A program made the translations under genes and the position numbers. From the NCBI GenBank assembly GCA_015060075.1, contig SUZE01000021.1, positions 1 to 36,192 of the forward strand: a stretch of DNA of 36,192 nucleotides. The letters run 5' to 3'. Positions 15,915-24,967 of this stretch are shown here, one piece after another. Below the pieces are notes generated by a model. The model saw nothing but the letters and a program-made list of their open reading frames with translations, ran no database searches and was not told the DNA's origin. This DNA comes from Rikenellaceae bacterium (GTDB taxonomy: Bacteria; Bacteroidota; Bacteroidia; Bacteroidales; Rikenellaceae). The number at the start of each line of letters is the position of its first letter. The stretch's first letter is position 1.

Positions 15915-17009
15915 ATGAAAACAACCGTATTTACAAAGTATCACATCGCAAATGGTGCCAAGATGGCAGAGTTTGCGGGTTACAATATGCCTATCGAGTT
16001 TTCGGGCATCAATGACGAGCATCTCACCGTGCGCAACGGTGCAGGCGTCTTTGATGTGAGCCACATGGGCGAGATTTGGGTTAAGGGCGAGAATGCCACA
16101 GCCCTCTTGCAACGCATTGGCACAAATGATGTTACTAAACTATACGATGGCAAGGCGCAATACTCGTGTATGCCAAACGGTAAGGGCGGAATTGTTGATG
16201 ATATCATCATCTACCGCTATTCGGAGCAGAAGTACCTTATCTGCGTAAATGCAGCCAATATCGACAAGGATTGGGCGCATATCTTGGAGCAGGGTAAGGC
16301 GTTAGGTATGCGTGAGGGCGTGGAGTTGGAGAACGCCTCCGACCGCATCTCGCAGTTGGCAATACAGGGACCTCTCGCAATGAAAATCGTACAGAAGATG
16401 TGCGAGGAGGAGGTTGAGAATATGGAGTACTACACCTTCCGTCAGTTGCAGTTGGCAGGTTGCGAGGTGATACTCTCGATGACGGGCTACACAGGCTCAG
16501 GTGGTTGCGAAATCTATATGCACAACGAGGACGCCGACCACATTTGGGAGGAGTTGTGGAAGGCCGGCGAGGAGTATGGCTTAAAAAATATCGGCTTGGG
16601 CGCAAGAGATACCCTTCGCTTGGAGAAGGGTTTTTGCCTCTATGGCGATGAGATTGACGACACAACTTCGCCGATTGAGGCTGGCTTGGGTTGGATTACC
16701 AAGTTTGTTGATGGCAAAGATTTTATCGACCGAGAGTTCCTTGCCGAGCAGAAGGCTAACGGTGTAGAGCGCAAGTTGGTAGGCTTGAAGATGATTGACC
16801 GAGGTATTCCACGCCACGAGTACAAGGTAGCCGACACCGAGGGCAACGAGATTGGACACATCACCTCGGGTACGATGTCGCCTTGCTTGAAGGTGGGTAT
16901 CGGTATGGCGTATGTGAAGACGGAGTTTGCAAAGGTCGGCACGGTGGTTTGCGTGGTAATTCGTGACCGCTTGCTCAAAGCCGAGGTTGTGAAGGTGCCG
17001 TTTGTATAG
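15915..17009 (+). CDS. gcvT: Aminomethyltransferase (glycine cleavage system T protein)
   Basis: T protein of the glycine cleavage system: takes the aminomethyl group from lipoylated H protein and, with tetrahydrofolate, releases ammonia and 5,10-methylene-THF. The 364-aa length is standard. Visible family blocks are [11 protein letters not shown] (44-54), the catalytic-region [11 protein letters not shown] (91-101, with the conserved Asp pair at 95-96), [12 protein letters not shown] in the middle and [17 protein letters not shown] before the C-terminal barrel. gcvP is 8 kb away in its own unit, and gcvH is not in the window. A glycosyltransferase gene starts 10 bp downstream and probably shares the transcript. 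Confidence 0.96.
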   Translation: MKTTVFTKYHIANGAKMAEFAGYNMPIEFSGINDEHLTVRNGAGVFDVSHMGEIWVKGENATALLQRIGTNDVTKLYDGKAQYSCMPNGKGGIVDDIIIYRYSEQKYLICVNAANIDKDWAHILEQGKALGMREGVELENASDRISQLAIQGPLAMKIVQKMCEEEVENMEYYTFRQLQLAGCEVILSMTGYTGSGGCEIYMHNEDADHIWEELWKAGEEYGLKNIGLGARDTLRLEKGFCLYGDEIDDTTSPIEAGLGWITKFVDGKDFIDREFLAEQKANGVERKLVGLKMIDRGIPRHEYKVADTEGNEIGHITSGTMSPCLKVGIGMAYVKTEFAKVGTVVCVVIRDRLLKAEVVKVPFV

Positions 17010-17019
17010 CGAATAGTTA

Positions 17020-18192
17020 ATGGCAAGTATTGCTTTTCTGGTAGAGTGGTTTCCGGGTGGAGGTGTTGAGCGAGTTATAATGAATCTCGCTCAACCGCTT
17101 GTTGATAGGGGACATAAGATTTCTCTCTTTGTCCACAACCTCCAAGCCGATAAGTTGCCGGCGGTGTTGCCGATAGAGTATATCGAATTACCATATTCGG
17201 CGCTTAGTTCACGCAACTACGATACAGTGCGACAGTCCATTATCGACAAACATATAGATATACTCTTCTCTACGGGGCGATTTCCGAAATATCTACCTAA
17301 ATTGCGTGAAGAGGGCATTTGTAAGTTGGTGTTTGTTCTGCACGGCTGTCCCTTTTACGAGAAGTTGGAGAAGTGGGGGCAGATTATTCGCCCTCGAAAG
17401 CACACGGTTGCCGAGTGGCTAAATCGCTACCTCATCAACTATCCCAAATTCAAACTCGGCTACTATGACCGAAAGATGCAGAGGAGGTATCGCTCCATCT
17501 ATAATGCCGTTGATGCCTATGGGGTACTGTTTGAGGAGTATGGCAGAATGGTTGCCGAAGAGATTGGCGTTCCGTACGAGGAGTCGAAGTGCGTTGTTTT
17601 GCAAAATCCGATACAACTCTCCGACAAGATAGAGTTGTCGCTACCTCGTGAGAAACGAATACTCTTTGTAGGTCGTTTGTCCTATTGGGATAAGCGTATC
17701 GACCGCCTGCTTGCTGCTTGGGCAGAGGTATACGAGAGGTTTCCGGAGTGGCGATTGTCTATTGTCGGCGAGGGCGGAGAGCGTGAGAACCTCGAAAAGA
17801 TAGTGAGCGATGAAGGGCTGCAACGAGTTGAATTTTTAGGCTTCAATCCATCGCCCGAACAACTATATGCAACCTCCGAGATATTGTGTCTTACCTCTAC
17901 GATTGAGGGTTGCCCGATGGTGCTTCTCGAAGCGCAGGTGTGCGGTTGTGCAACTATGGCGTTTGATTGCAGTGCAGGAGTGCGAGAACTGCTCTCCCCA
18001 AATTGGGAGAGTGGAGTATATGTGCCTAATGGGGATATTAAAGCCTATGCCGAGGCATTGGCACGTTTGATGAGTAATGATAAACTTCGTGCTTCGATAC
18101 AGCGAAATGGAGTGGAAAATGCAAAACGCTTCTCACTCGAAAAGAGTGCCGAACAATATCACACCCTGATAGAGCAATTGATGCAGAATTAA
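17020..18192 (+). CDS. Glycosyltransferase, family 4
   Basis: A 390-aa GT-B retaining glycosyltransferase. The N-terminal Rossmann-like half has the acceptor-side FPGGGVERVIMNLA (about 11-24). The C-terminal half has the nucleotide-sugar side FVGRLSYWDKRIDRLL and the EX7E pair E296/E304 within TIEGCPMVLLE, typical of GT4. There is no signal peptide or membrane segment, so it likely acts at the cytoplasmic face of the inner membrane on a lipid-linked or LPS-type glycan. Donor and acceptor cannot be deduced. It starts 10 bp after gcvT with no promoter between, so it is probably co-transcribed with it. Confidence 0.88.
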   Translation: MASIAFLVEWFPGGGVERVIMNLAQPLVDRGHKISLFVHNLQADKLPAVLPIEYIELPYSALSSRNYDTVRQSIIDKHIDILFSTGRFPKYLPKLREEGICKLVFVLHGCPFYEKLEKWGQIIRPRKHTVAEWLNRYLINYPKFKLGYYDRKMQRRYRSIYNAVDAYGVLFEEYGRMVAEEIGVPYEESKCVVLQNPIQLSDKIELSLPREKRILFVGRLSYWDKRIDRLLAAWAEVYERFPEWRLSIVGEGGERENLEKIVSDEGLQRVEFLGFNPSPEQLYATSEILCLTSTIEGCPMVLLEAQVCGCATMAFDCSAGVRELLSPNWESGVYVPNGDIKAYAEALARLMSNDKLRASIQRNGVENAKRFSLEKSAEQYHTLIEQLMQN

Positions 18193-18213
18193 GGTATGTT
18201 TTGATAATTTCTG

Positions 18214-18262
18214 TTTTTAATTCACAATTCTGCATTCAGCATTTTGCATTTTGCATTTTTTG
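18214..18262. repeat. 7-bp periodic array (TTTTGCA type) upstream of tRNA(CAT)
   Basis: Seven consecutive heptamers: TTTTTAA, TTCACAA, TTCTGCA, TTCAGCA, TTTTGCA, TTTTGCA, TTTTTTG. The array ends four bases before the -7 box of the tRNA promoter, and its fifth unit supplies the -33 TTG. Confidence 0.65.
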
Positions 18263-18273
18263 TTCTATCTTTG
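18244..18273 (+). promoter_or_regulatory. Promoter of tRNA(CAT)
   Basis: TTG (18244-18246), 19 bp, TATCTTTG (18266-18273). The mature tRNA begins 18 bp downstream. Confidence 0.75.
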
Positions 18274-18291
18274 CGGTCGCAATAAGGTTTT

Positions 18292-18365
<74 letters not shown>

Positions 18366-18375
18366 CATTATTAAT

Positions 18376-18413
18376 AAAAAGCATCTGTGACGAAATTGTT
18401 GCAGATGTTTTTT
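18376..18413 (+). terminator. Terminator of tRNA(CAT)
   Basis: CATCTG (18382-18387) pairs with CAGATG (18402-18407), extended by the flanking A-run against a six-T run (18408-18413). Confidence 0.7.
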
Positions 18414-18425
18414 GTTATAAACATT

Positions 18426-18455
18426 TTGAATATCTAAATAAATATGGTACATTTG
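18426..18455 (+). promoter_or_regulatory. Promoter of the GH127-like gene
   Basis: TTG (18426-18428), 19 bp, TACATTTG (18448-18455), giving a leader of about 30 nt before the ATG at 18491. Confidence 0.7.
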
Positions 18456-18490
18456 ACATCGAATAGTACTAACCTAACTCACAGATATTT

Positions 18491-20392
18491 ATGAAGAAAA
18501 TCATTCTTACCGCTCTTGCTCTTCTGCTGTTTGTCTCAGTCAATGCCCAACAGTGGGAGGATGTAAGCCTAAAAGACATTGAGCCACAAGGTTGGATTAT
18601 GGAGTACCTGCAAACACAAAAAACGGGACTCACAGGTCATCCGGAAGCTCTCTCCTACCCCTACACCACAAATTTGTGGGATGGCGAAATTCCTCGAATG
18701 GGAACACACGGACGAGATTGGTGGCGATATGAACAGACCGCCTACTATACAGACGGACTTATCCGTTTGGGATATCTTATTGACGACAAAGCCATGATAG
18801 AAAAGGCCATGGCAGGTATTCGTTACACTCTGAACAACCCACTGCCCGATGGCACACTTGGCAGTCCGAAAGTGGATATTTCGTGGCCTACAGCCGTATT
18901 CTTCCGAGCAATGCAGGCAGCCTACAATGCCAGCCCATCGAAGGAGATGTTGCAGGCATTGGAGCGTAATTATGAGGCCTACACAATCGAACACCTAGCA
19001 TACCGTAGAAATATCATCTCGATTGAAGGTCTGCTTTGGACCGCTGCAAGAACAGGTAACCAGAAACTCGTAGAGAAAGCCGACTATGTTTTCCGCAACA
19101 GAAAAAATTATGTAGGTGGCGACCAAAAGCACCGAGATTCACGCGTAACAATCGAGTTCCTTACGGCCGAGAAGCCATACGAGATGCACGGCGTTACAAT
19201 GTGCGAAATTTTGAAGTTGCCGATAATGCTCTACGAGGCAACGGGCAACCCATACTACAAGCATCTCGGAGTTAGCTCATTGGAGCGTCTTTTCAGCGAG
19301 AACGAGCTTCCAGATGGACTCTTCACCTCTTCGGAGTGGACACGAGGCCGTGGCATTATGCACAGCCACGAAACCTGTGATGCTGTGGATATGAGTTGGA
19401 CATTGGGTTACTACCTCGAGATTCTGAAAGAGGCAAAGTATGCCGACAGGCTCGAAAAGATAGTCTTTAATGCGGGAATGGGTGCTGTGGCAAACGACTT
19501 CAAGTCGCTGCAGTACTACTCCTCGGTAAATCAGTTCATCTGCACCGGAACATCCAACCACAATAAGGATAACTACTGTTCGACTTGGATGGCATACCGC
19601 CCTACGCACCAAACAGAGTGTTGTGCAGGACAGATTCATCGCCTTATGCCAAACTATGTGGCGAGAATGTGGCTTCGTAGCAGAGATGGCGTTGTGGCAG
19701 CACTCTACGGACCATCTAAATTCAAGTATGACGATGGCATAACACTTATCCAAGAGACATCATACCCATATAGCGAGCGCATAACCATACGCGTAGAGGC
19801 CGAAAAAGCGAAGAAATTTGCTCTGCATCTACGCATACCGGGCTGGTGTGAAGGTGCAACGCTCTCGGTAAACGGAAAGAGTGTGCAGGAGGAGCTGGAG
19901 AGCGGTACATTCTTCACCCTCAACCGCAAATTTGCCAATGGTGACTGCATCGTTCTCGAGTTGCCGATGAAGGTGGTTCGCAAGACAGCACATGGTAGTG
20001 GTGTATGGTTTGAGCGCGGTCCGCTTGTATACACCTACGCAATTCCTGAGAAGTGGGAAAAAGATACTTTCCGCTATGCAAATATGAATGGAAAATATCC
20101 TGCAGATGACAACGAATTCCCTTGTTGGAGTATCACCCCTGCCGGAGATTGGAACTACGCTGTGGCTGCAGATGAGGAGGCCAAGGCGGTGTCAACCTCG
20201 AAAGGTCCTCGTCTTAAGCTCAAAGTCTACCCTATTGATTGGGAGCTTGCCAAGGGCCCTAAGGGTGAACTTCTGACACCAGATTTGCCTATCGCTCCTG
20301 CGGCAACGGGCAAAGGCAAATATATCGAACTTACGCCTTACGGACAGACACAGCTACGACTGACAGTCTTCCCGGTACTGTATAAGAAATAG
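18491..20392 (+). CDS. Secreted GH127-like (DUF1680) glycoside hydrolase, putative beta-L-arabinofuranosidase
   Basis: A 633-aa exported protein with signal peptide MKKIILTALALLLFVSVNA, then an (alpha/alpha)6-barrel DUF1680/GH127 catalytic domain and C-terminal beta domains. In HypBA1, the characterised GH127 enzyme, a zinc site is formed by Glu-x-Cys plus a Cys-Cys pair, one of which is the nucleophile. The same set is visible here: E294-T-C296 (HETCD) and C377-C378 (TECCAG). Beta-L-arabinofuranosidase activity on plant glycans is therefore likely, though DUF1680 includes enzymes of other specificity (GH146 and others). No susCD pair, regulator or second glycosidase is adjacent, so it is not part of a visible polysaccharide utilisation locus. 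It is monocistronic, with its own promoter and a strong shared terminator. Confidence 0.87.
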   Translation: MKKIILTALALLLFVSVNAQQWEDVSLKDIEPQGWIMEYLQTQKTGLTGHPEALSYPYTTNLWDGEIPRMGTHGRDWWRYEQTAYYTDGLIRLGYLIDDKAMIEKAMAGIRYTLNNPLPDGTLGSPKVDISWPTAVFFRAMQAAYNASPSKEMLQALERNYEAYTIEHLAYRRNIISIEGLLWTAARTGNQKLVEKADYVFRNRKNYVGGDQKHRDSRVTIEFLTAEKPYEMHGVTMCEILKLPIMLYEATGNPYYKHLGVSSLERLFSENELPDGLFTSSEWTRGRGIMHSHETCDAVDMSWTLGYYLEILKEAKYADRLEKIVFNAGMGAVANDFKSLQYYSSVNQFICTGTSNHNKDNYCSTWMAYRPTHQTECCAGQIHRLMPNYVARMWLRSRDGVVAALYGPSKFKYDDGITLIQETSYPYSERITIRVEAEKAKKFALHLRIPGWCEGATLSVNGKSVQEELESGTFFTLNRKFANGDCIVLELPMKVVRKTAHGSGVWFERGPLVYTYAIPEKWEKDTFRYANMNGKYPADDNEFPCWSITPAGDWNYAVAADEEAKAVSTSKGPRLKLKVYPIDWELAKGPKGELLTPDLPIAPAATGKGKYIELTPYGQTQLRLTVFPVLYKK

Positions 20393-20427
20393 TGTTAAGA
20401 GCGACCTAACAATGGTCGCTCTTAACA
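20393..20427. terminator. Convergent terminator between GH127 and kinase genes
   Basis: A 13-bp perfect stem GTTAAGAGCGACC (20394-20406) / GGTCGCTCTTAAC (20414-20426) with a 7-nt loop, one base past the GH127 stop and 9 bp from the kinase stop. It can serve both strands. Confidence 0.8.
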
Positions 20428-20435
20428 TTTTATCA

Positions 20436-22106
20436 CTAATATCTGAAGGCACTTCCTCCGACAAACTCTCGCAAGACAGATGTTGGAGGTATCTCGTCTG
20501 TGCCTATAGTGTGGAAGTTATCGAGGAATTTCAACATTCCCTGCGCCGTAGCATATTCGGGGCGAGTGTTCGGAATCGCTCGTAACAACGGCTCGGCAAA
20601 TGGTTTTAGTACCGCAATCTCGTAGAACAGAGAAGAGTTAAACATCACATCAGCCTCCTCCTGATAAGGGAAGATATTGCGCTCCTCGCCACGGCGCACA
20701 CTTGGCCAGCGGGCAATCGTATCTGCGGCACTTGTACCGCGTGTGGCATTATCCCGAATCATACGGCGCAGTAGGCGGTTGTCCGTAGTGTGTATGCGTG
20801 AAGTATTATCCATTGCCACCGAGGTAAAGCACGAAGCGTAGATGCGGAACTTTGCTGTATCGGGGATACTCGGCGTAAGACGAGGATTGAGCGAATGAAT
20901 ACCCTCCATAATGAGTATCGAACGGTCATCGAGTTGCAGCGGGTTGTCGTGCCACTTGCGAGTGCCGCTGATAAAGTCGAAACGAGGAATCTCGACACTC
21001 TCGCCCGCCATTAAACGCCCCAAATCCTCATTGAGCCTTGCAAGGTCTATCGCCTCCAACGCCTCGAAGTCATAGTCACCATTCTCGTCACGAGGTGTAT
21101 CCTCGCGATTTACAAAGTAGTCATCGGTCGAAACCAATACAGGGTGCAGACCGAGTACTCGCAACTGCACGCCAAGTCGCTTCGAGGTGGTTGTCTTACC
21201 ACTTGACGAAGGCCCCGAAATCAGTACAAGTCGCAGACCTCGCTCACGATTTGCTTCGGCTATGGTGTCGGCAATACGGGCCAAGCGTTTTTCGTGCAGA
21301 GCCTCGGCAATCTGTATCAACTCGCTGGCATCGCCCTGCTCGATGCGTTTGTTCAACTTTCCGACTGTCGGCACGCCCATAATATCCACCCACTCGCTGT
21401 AACCATCGAAGATGGAGAACATCTTTTGCAAATTCGGAGCAGGGGCAATAGTATCGGGGGCGGTGCGAGATGGTAACGAGATGTAGAAACCTTTGAAATA
21501 TGGCTGCACCTCGAAACGGTCGATATAACCCGTAGATGGAGCGAGCGCACCGAAGAAGTAACCCACCTCATCGCCCAATCGTTCAACCGAACTATATAGT
21601 CGCTGGCGTGTCTGCAAGAGGTCTATTTTGTCGTCAAATCCTCGCTCTGCGAACTCTTTGACAACCTCTTCGGTTGGTAGTTTTTCGCGTGTTATTGGAA
21701 TATCTTGTTCTGCAATTTTACGGGCTGCATCATAGAGAGCCTGACACTCCTTTGTCGAGAACTCGGTTTTGCCCTCCACCTCGCAGTAGATGCTGTCGCC
21801 TATGGCATGGCGGGCATGGAACTTCTGCTGAGGATACAATTTCGACACAACAGCCTGCATAATGAATATCATCGAGCGTTGATAGACACGAAATCCGGCG
21901 GGGTTTGTGATGTCGAAGAACTCTACCTTGGCGGGAGTGTAAATTTTGTAGTTTAACTCCTTGATTTTGTGATTTACAAAGGCAGCAAGTAGGGGATATT
22001 TACCCTTCAAATCGAGGTTGCAAGCGAGTTCGAGTAGGGAAGTACCCATCTCCACCTCGACCGTTACGCCACTATTTACGCACTGAATTTTAACCATATT
22101 TGCCAT
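20436..22106 (-). CDS. TGS-domain nucleoside (uridine-kinase-like) kinase
   Basis: About 556 aa. The N-terminal 60 residues are a TGS-like domain (GTSLLELACNLD) followed by a threonyl-tRNA-synthetase-type second domain (HARHAIGDSIY). The C-terminal half is a uridine kinase/phosphoribulokinase P-loop domain: GPSSSGKT at 298-305, then STDDYFVNREDTPRDENGDY and LIMEGIHSLN. This fused architecture is a conserved 'nucleoside kinase' of anaerobic bacteria; the substrate is not known to me. The start at 22106 (MANMVKIQ) is chosen because the longer frame's ATG at 22130 falls inside the TATCTTTG box (22128-22135); the Met at 22097 is equally possible. It is a single-gene unit. Confidence 0.85.
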   Translation of the reverse strand: MANMVKIQCVNSGVTVEVEMGTSLLELACNLDLKGKYPLLAAFVNHKIKELNYKIYTPAKVEFFDITNPAGFRVYQRSMIFIMQAVVSKLYPQQKFHARHAIGDSIYCEVEGKTEFSTKECQALYDAARKIAEQDIPITREKLPTEEVVKEFAERGFDDKIDLLQTRQRLYSSVERLGDEVGYFFGALAPSTGYIDRFEVQPYFKGFYISLPSRTAPDTIAPAPNLQKMFSIFDGYSEWVDIMGVPTVGKLNKRIEQGDASELIQIAEALHEKRLARIADTIAEANRERGLRLVLISGPSSSGKTTTSKRLGVQLRVLGLHPVLVSTDDYFVNREDTPRDENGDYDFEALEAIDLARLNEDLGRLMAGESVEIPRFDFISGTRKWHDNPLQLDDRSILIMEGIHSLNPRLTPSIPDTAKFRIYASCFTSVAMDNTSRIHTTDNRLLRRMIRDNATRGTSAADTIARWPSVRRGEERNIFPYQEEADVMFNSSLFYEIAVLKPFAEPLLRAIPNTRPEYATAQGMLKFLDNFHTIGTDEIPPTSVLREFVGGSAFRY

Positions 22107-22127
22107 AGTCGAAACTTTTTCTACTCT

Positions 22128-22135
22128 CAAAGATA
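22128..22135 (-). promoter_or_regulatory. -7 box of the kinase promoter
   Basis: TATCTTTG on the minus strand, 21 bp before the ATG at 22106. It sits just downstream of the preceding gene's terminator and excludes the upstream ATG at 22130 as start. Confidence 0.55.
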
Positions 22136-22143
22136 GTGCAAAA

Positions 22144-22182
22144 AAAAGAAAAACGGAAAATTTTATCTTCCGTTTTTCTTTT
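22144..22182 (-). terminator. Terminator of the lipoprotein metallophosphoesterase
   Basis: A 15-bp perfect stem AAAAGAAAAACGGAA (22144-22158) / TTCCGTTTTTCTTTT (22168-22182) with a 9-nt loop. Its minus-strand side runs into a T-run, 20 bp past the stop codon at 22202. Confidence 0.8.
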
Positions 22183-22201
22183 GTTAAAATTTCGTGGCAG
22201 G

Positions 22202-24697
22202 CTACTCTACTGTTGGATTGTTTGCAGGGTCGTAGATTGCGTAAGTTATATCTGTTCCGACTTGGAAAGTATCTTTGGAATAGGTGTTGTTGAATTGGTC
22301 GGTAGCCCTAACCTCGATATGCTCAGCATCGGGGTTCTCCAAGGTATATTTCCACATAGTATAGCAAGGTTTGTAGCAATCATCTGCTTTTGCGCCCTTC
22401 CAACCGAGCTGAACGCCAATGGCATAGAAGTCCATTCCTGACTCAACACCTGAGGCTGGTCGCTTTGGGTCATCTAACACATACGAGCCAATCAAATCCT
22501 CATAATCAGGCTTATAGTTATAATCTCGAAGACTTGTCATCTCGCCTGTCTTTTTGCCATCTTCATAGACTTCGACCTTCCAACGCCAAGGGTCCGAGCT
22601 AAATACATTTGCCAAGATTACATTTTTATCATATCCGAACTGGTAGTAACCTTTTGTGCCGGTACTGTTAGTATCACCCACAGGAATTGCACAACCGGTT
22701 ATTTCATTTCCACGATAGAGTCGAATCTGATCGTTTGCATCATTCATTTTGTAAGGAAATCCCTTGTAGTACCACTTTGTAAAGGAGTTGTCCTTTGCAT
22801 AAAGTACTTTGTATCCACAAGGTGAACCATCATCTGCCAGATTACTTCTCCAAATTCGACCACAAATAGCCGAAACGTTATGCTCGTATATGTCATATCC
22901 TAAATTGTTTGCACGATAGTCACAAGGTCTATTTATGTGCAAATGCCCCGAAAGAATATGTGCCTCTGCAAACTCACTCATCAAATTCCATACATTCTTG
23001 ACATTATGAAGAGAGCTACTTGTCAACATGTGTTCGTGCACACAAAGCACAATCATCTTATCTCTCGATACAGACTCTAAATCCTGTTTTAACCATTCGA
23101 ATTGCTCATCAGTAAACAGTCTTTCCGTAGTGGCTGATGCAGCAGATACATTACTATTATATTTTGTATTTCTCATACATACAAAATGGGCATCTCCACG
23201 ATTGAATGAGTAGTTTACAGGTCCGAAACACTCCTCGAATGGGCGTTGGAACTTTATATTTATATTGTGATTACGTTCGTCAGTAAATATCGGCTTTGCG
23301 CTTGAAACACTCGCATTGTCATGATTACCCATTACAGCAAATACAGGCATACCCATATATTTAAAAGCCATAACATCGCGCATGTCATCAAGCAGATGCT
23401 CCTTATTATTTACAATGTCGCCAAGCATCACGCCATAACAAGGCAAGTCTAATGATTGAGCATAACTACTAATCTCAGGAGCAGCTTGTGCGCTGAAACG
23501 AGCCACATGCTCTGCATTACTTGGTTGTGGGTCTGCCATTGCAAAGATTGCAAACTCCTCCTCCGGACCATTCGGCAACTTCTCGAATGTAAAATCGTAC
23601 TGCGGAGAGTTTGATGGGTATTTCTTAAAGAAGCCAGGTCTGCCCAACTCATCAATCGGTACTACAACATCGTTTGGCAATGAGCAGTAGATATACCAAG
23701 TTTCAGGAGTGACTCCACTCAGCTCGTAATAGCCGTTCTCATCAGTTGTAACAACCTGGAAACCATCACTTACCGCAACATTCGCAATTGGCGAGCCATC
23801 GGTATAGCGAACATAACCTTTGATATTCTCGTAGAAGATTTCAAACTCGTCTGCTACTGCCTCGAATGATGTCAAAACGGTGGTAGTCTTTGGAGCGTAT
23901 GTTACAGTCTTAAACTCACGCACCACTCCTTTCGGGAGAGAACCTTCTGGTGTCCAGGTCGCAACCATCTTTTCTCCTCCCTTCTCGATAAACTCGATTG
24001 TGCAAGCTCCAACCTCTACGGCAGGGAGAACAATATGTAAAACGCTCTCTGTCGAAGATGAAAGGGTGAAATTTGCAGGGAGGGTGTATGTCACAACATT
24101 GCCGACACTCTCGGTCGCAGTGATTGCTGCATTTTGACAATCAACATTATACTCGCCTGCAACGCTATTCTCGGCTGTTAAAACGACCTTCTCCAATGCT
24201 GCACCATCGAATTTTGCCTTCACAGGTACACGCAATATTGTAGCGAGATGATTGAGGGCAATTCTATTGTTTCCCCCTGCCAAATATCCGCACATAGGTA
24301 CACTACCCACTGCATAAGTTCCCTCTACATACTCCTGCTCGGCAGGGAACTCTACAACGGGTTGCTCGGCAGAAGTTGCACTACAATATGGCAACGTTAT
24401 ATGGTAAGGTGTTGAGGGTAGTCCATTTGAGAAACCAAACGAAGCCAACGTCTTATCCTCAGGGTTGATTTTCACCTCTTCGGAGAGGGTGCCGTTTACC
24501 ACGATTTTGTCCCCTTCGCTCCAATAGACCGGATAGGTATCGCCCACCTTTCCGCCCAACGAGGTGCGGGTTTGTGGCAATGAAATTGTCAGAGTTGCAC
24601 CATCGCCAACATTAACTGCGTTGTCGGAGGTGTTGTCGTTTTGGCAACCAACGGCAAAGAAGCCTGCCACTGCCAATAAAAGTAAGAGTTTTTTCAT
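22202..24697 (-). CDS. Lipoprotein metallophosphoesterase with N-terminal fimbrillin-like module
   Basis: An 831-aa outer-envelope lipoprotein: SPII signal with lipobox AVGC18. Residues about 30-275 look like the fimbrillin-like modules of Bacteroidota (TRTSLGGKVGDTYPVYWSEG, then ALNHLATILRVPVK). A regulatory-like beta module follows (about 290-375, GSPIANVAVSDGFQV), then the metallophosphoesterase core: D389-P-Q, G426-D427, GNHD 457-460, H554 and GHLH 584-587, and a C-terminal domain ending with EVRATDQFNNTYSKD. The core and C-terminal modules are homologous to the two secreted enzymes at 384-6141, but the display module differs entirely. The promoter lies about 140 bp upstream and its leader contains a C-tract hairpin. 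Substrate unknown. Confidence 0.87.
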   Translation of the reverse strand: MKKLLLLLAVAGFFAVGCQNDNTSDNAVNVGDGATLTISLPQTRTSLGGKVGDTYPVYWSEGDKIVVNGTLSEEVKINPEDKTLASFGFSNGLPSTPYHITLPYCSATSAEQPVVEFPAEQEYVEGTYAVGSVPMCGYLAGGNNRIALNHLATILRVPVKAKFDGAALEKVVLTAENSVAGEYNVDCQNAAITATESVGNVVTYTLPANFTLSSSTESVLHIVLPAVEVGACTIEFIEKGGEKMVATWTPEGSLPKGVVREFKTVTYAPKTTTVLTSFEAVADEFEIFYENIKGYVRYTDGSPIANVAVSDGFQVVTTDENGYYELSGVTPETWYIYCSLPNDVVVPIDELGRPGFFKKYPSNSPQYDFTFEKLPNGPEEEFAIFAMADPQPSNAEHVARFSAQAAPEISSYAQSLDLPCYGVMLGDIVNNKEHLLDDMRDVMAFKYMGMPVFAVMGNHDNASVSSAKPIFTDERNHNINIKFQRPFEECFGPVNYSFNRGDAHFVCMRNTKYNSNVSAASATTERLFTDEQFEWLKQDLESVSRDKMIVLCVHEHMLTSSSLHNVKNVWNLMSEFAEAHILSGHLHINRPCDYRANNLGYDIYEHNVSAICGRIWRSNLADDGSPCGYKVLYAKDNSFTKWYYKGFPYKMNDANDQIRLYRGNEITGCAIPVGDTNSTGTKGYYQFGYDKNVILANVFSSDPWRWKVEVYEDGKKTGEMTSLRDYNYKPDYEDLIGSYVLDDPKRPASGVESGMDFYAIGVQLGWKGAKADDCYKPCYTMWKYTLENPDAEHIEVRATDQFNNTYSKDTFQVGTDITYAIYDPANNPTVE

Positions 24698-24752
24698 GGT
24701 TAGTTATCAAATTTTAACTATTAATAATATAACATCTTGTTTATCAACGGAT

Positions 24753-24783
24753 TACCCCCCCCCGAGAGATTTGGGGAGGGGTA
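24753..24783 (-). repeat. C-tract palindrome in the leader of the lipoprotein metallophosphoesterase
   Basis: TACCCC plus a C-run (nine C, 24755-24763) faces GGGGAGGGGTA (24773-24783) across the loop GAGAGATTT: eleven positions with one mismatch. It lies between the promoter (24835-24864) and the ATG at 24697, so the mRNA leader carries it as a G-rich hairpin. No T-run follows on the minus strand, which argues against a simple terminator. Same design as 15-56. Confidence 0.65.
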
Positions 24784-24834
24784 TTTTACCCTTTATCCTC
24801 TATTATGTCCATTATTTTGCATGCATTACTATTG

Positions 24835-24864
24835 CAAATATAGAGATTTTTTGTAAAAAAACAA
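24835..24864 (-). promoter_or_regulatory. Promoter of the lipoprotein metallophosphoesterase
   Basis: On the minus strand TTG (24862-24864), 19 bp, TATATTTG (24835-24842). The predicted leader is about 130 nt, long for this window. Confidence 0.75.
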
Positions 24865-24879
24865 AAATAAAAAGTCCCA

Positions 24880-24921
24880 TTAATTATAAATTATCGATTG
24901 TCAATCATCAATTATCAATTA
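24880..24921. repeat. 7-bp periodic array (TCAATTA type)
   Basis: Six successive heptamers: TTAATTA, TAAATTA, TCGATTG, TCAATCA, TCAATTA, TCAATTA. It lies between the divergent promoters of the lipoprotein metallophosphoesterase and gcvP. Confidence 0.6.
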
Positions 24922-24927
24922 TTTTAC

Positions 24928-24935
24928 TACCTTTG
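24928..24935 (+). promoter_or_regulatory. -7 box of the gcvP promoter
   Basis: TACCTTTG, 32 bp before the gcvP ATG. The region where a -33 TTG is expected is the heptad array, which has no well-placed TTG. Confidence 0.5.
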
Positions 24936-24967
24936 TAGTAATCGAAAATTCTAAAAACAAATATACT

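Noticed and set aside
18491..20392. Polysaccharide utilisation locus around the GH127-like gene
   Set aside because: No susC/susD pair, sensor or further glycosidase is adjacent, and the gene has its own promoter and terminator.
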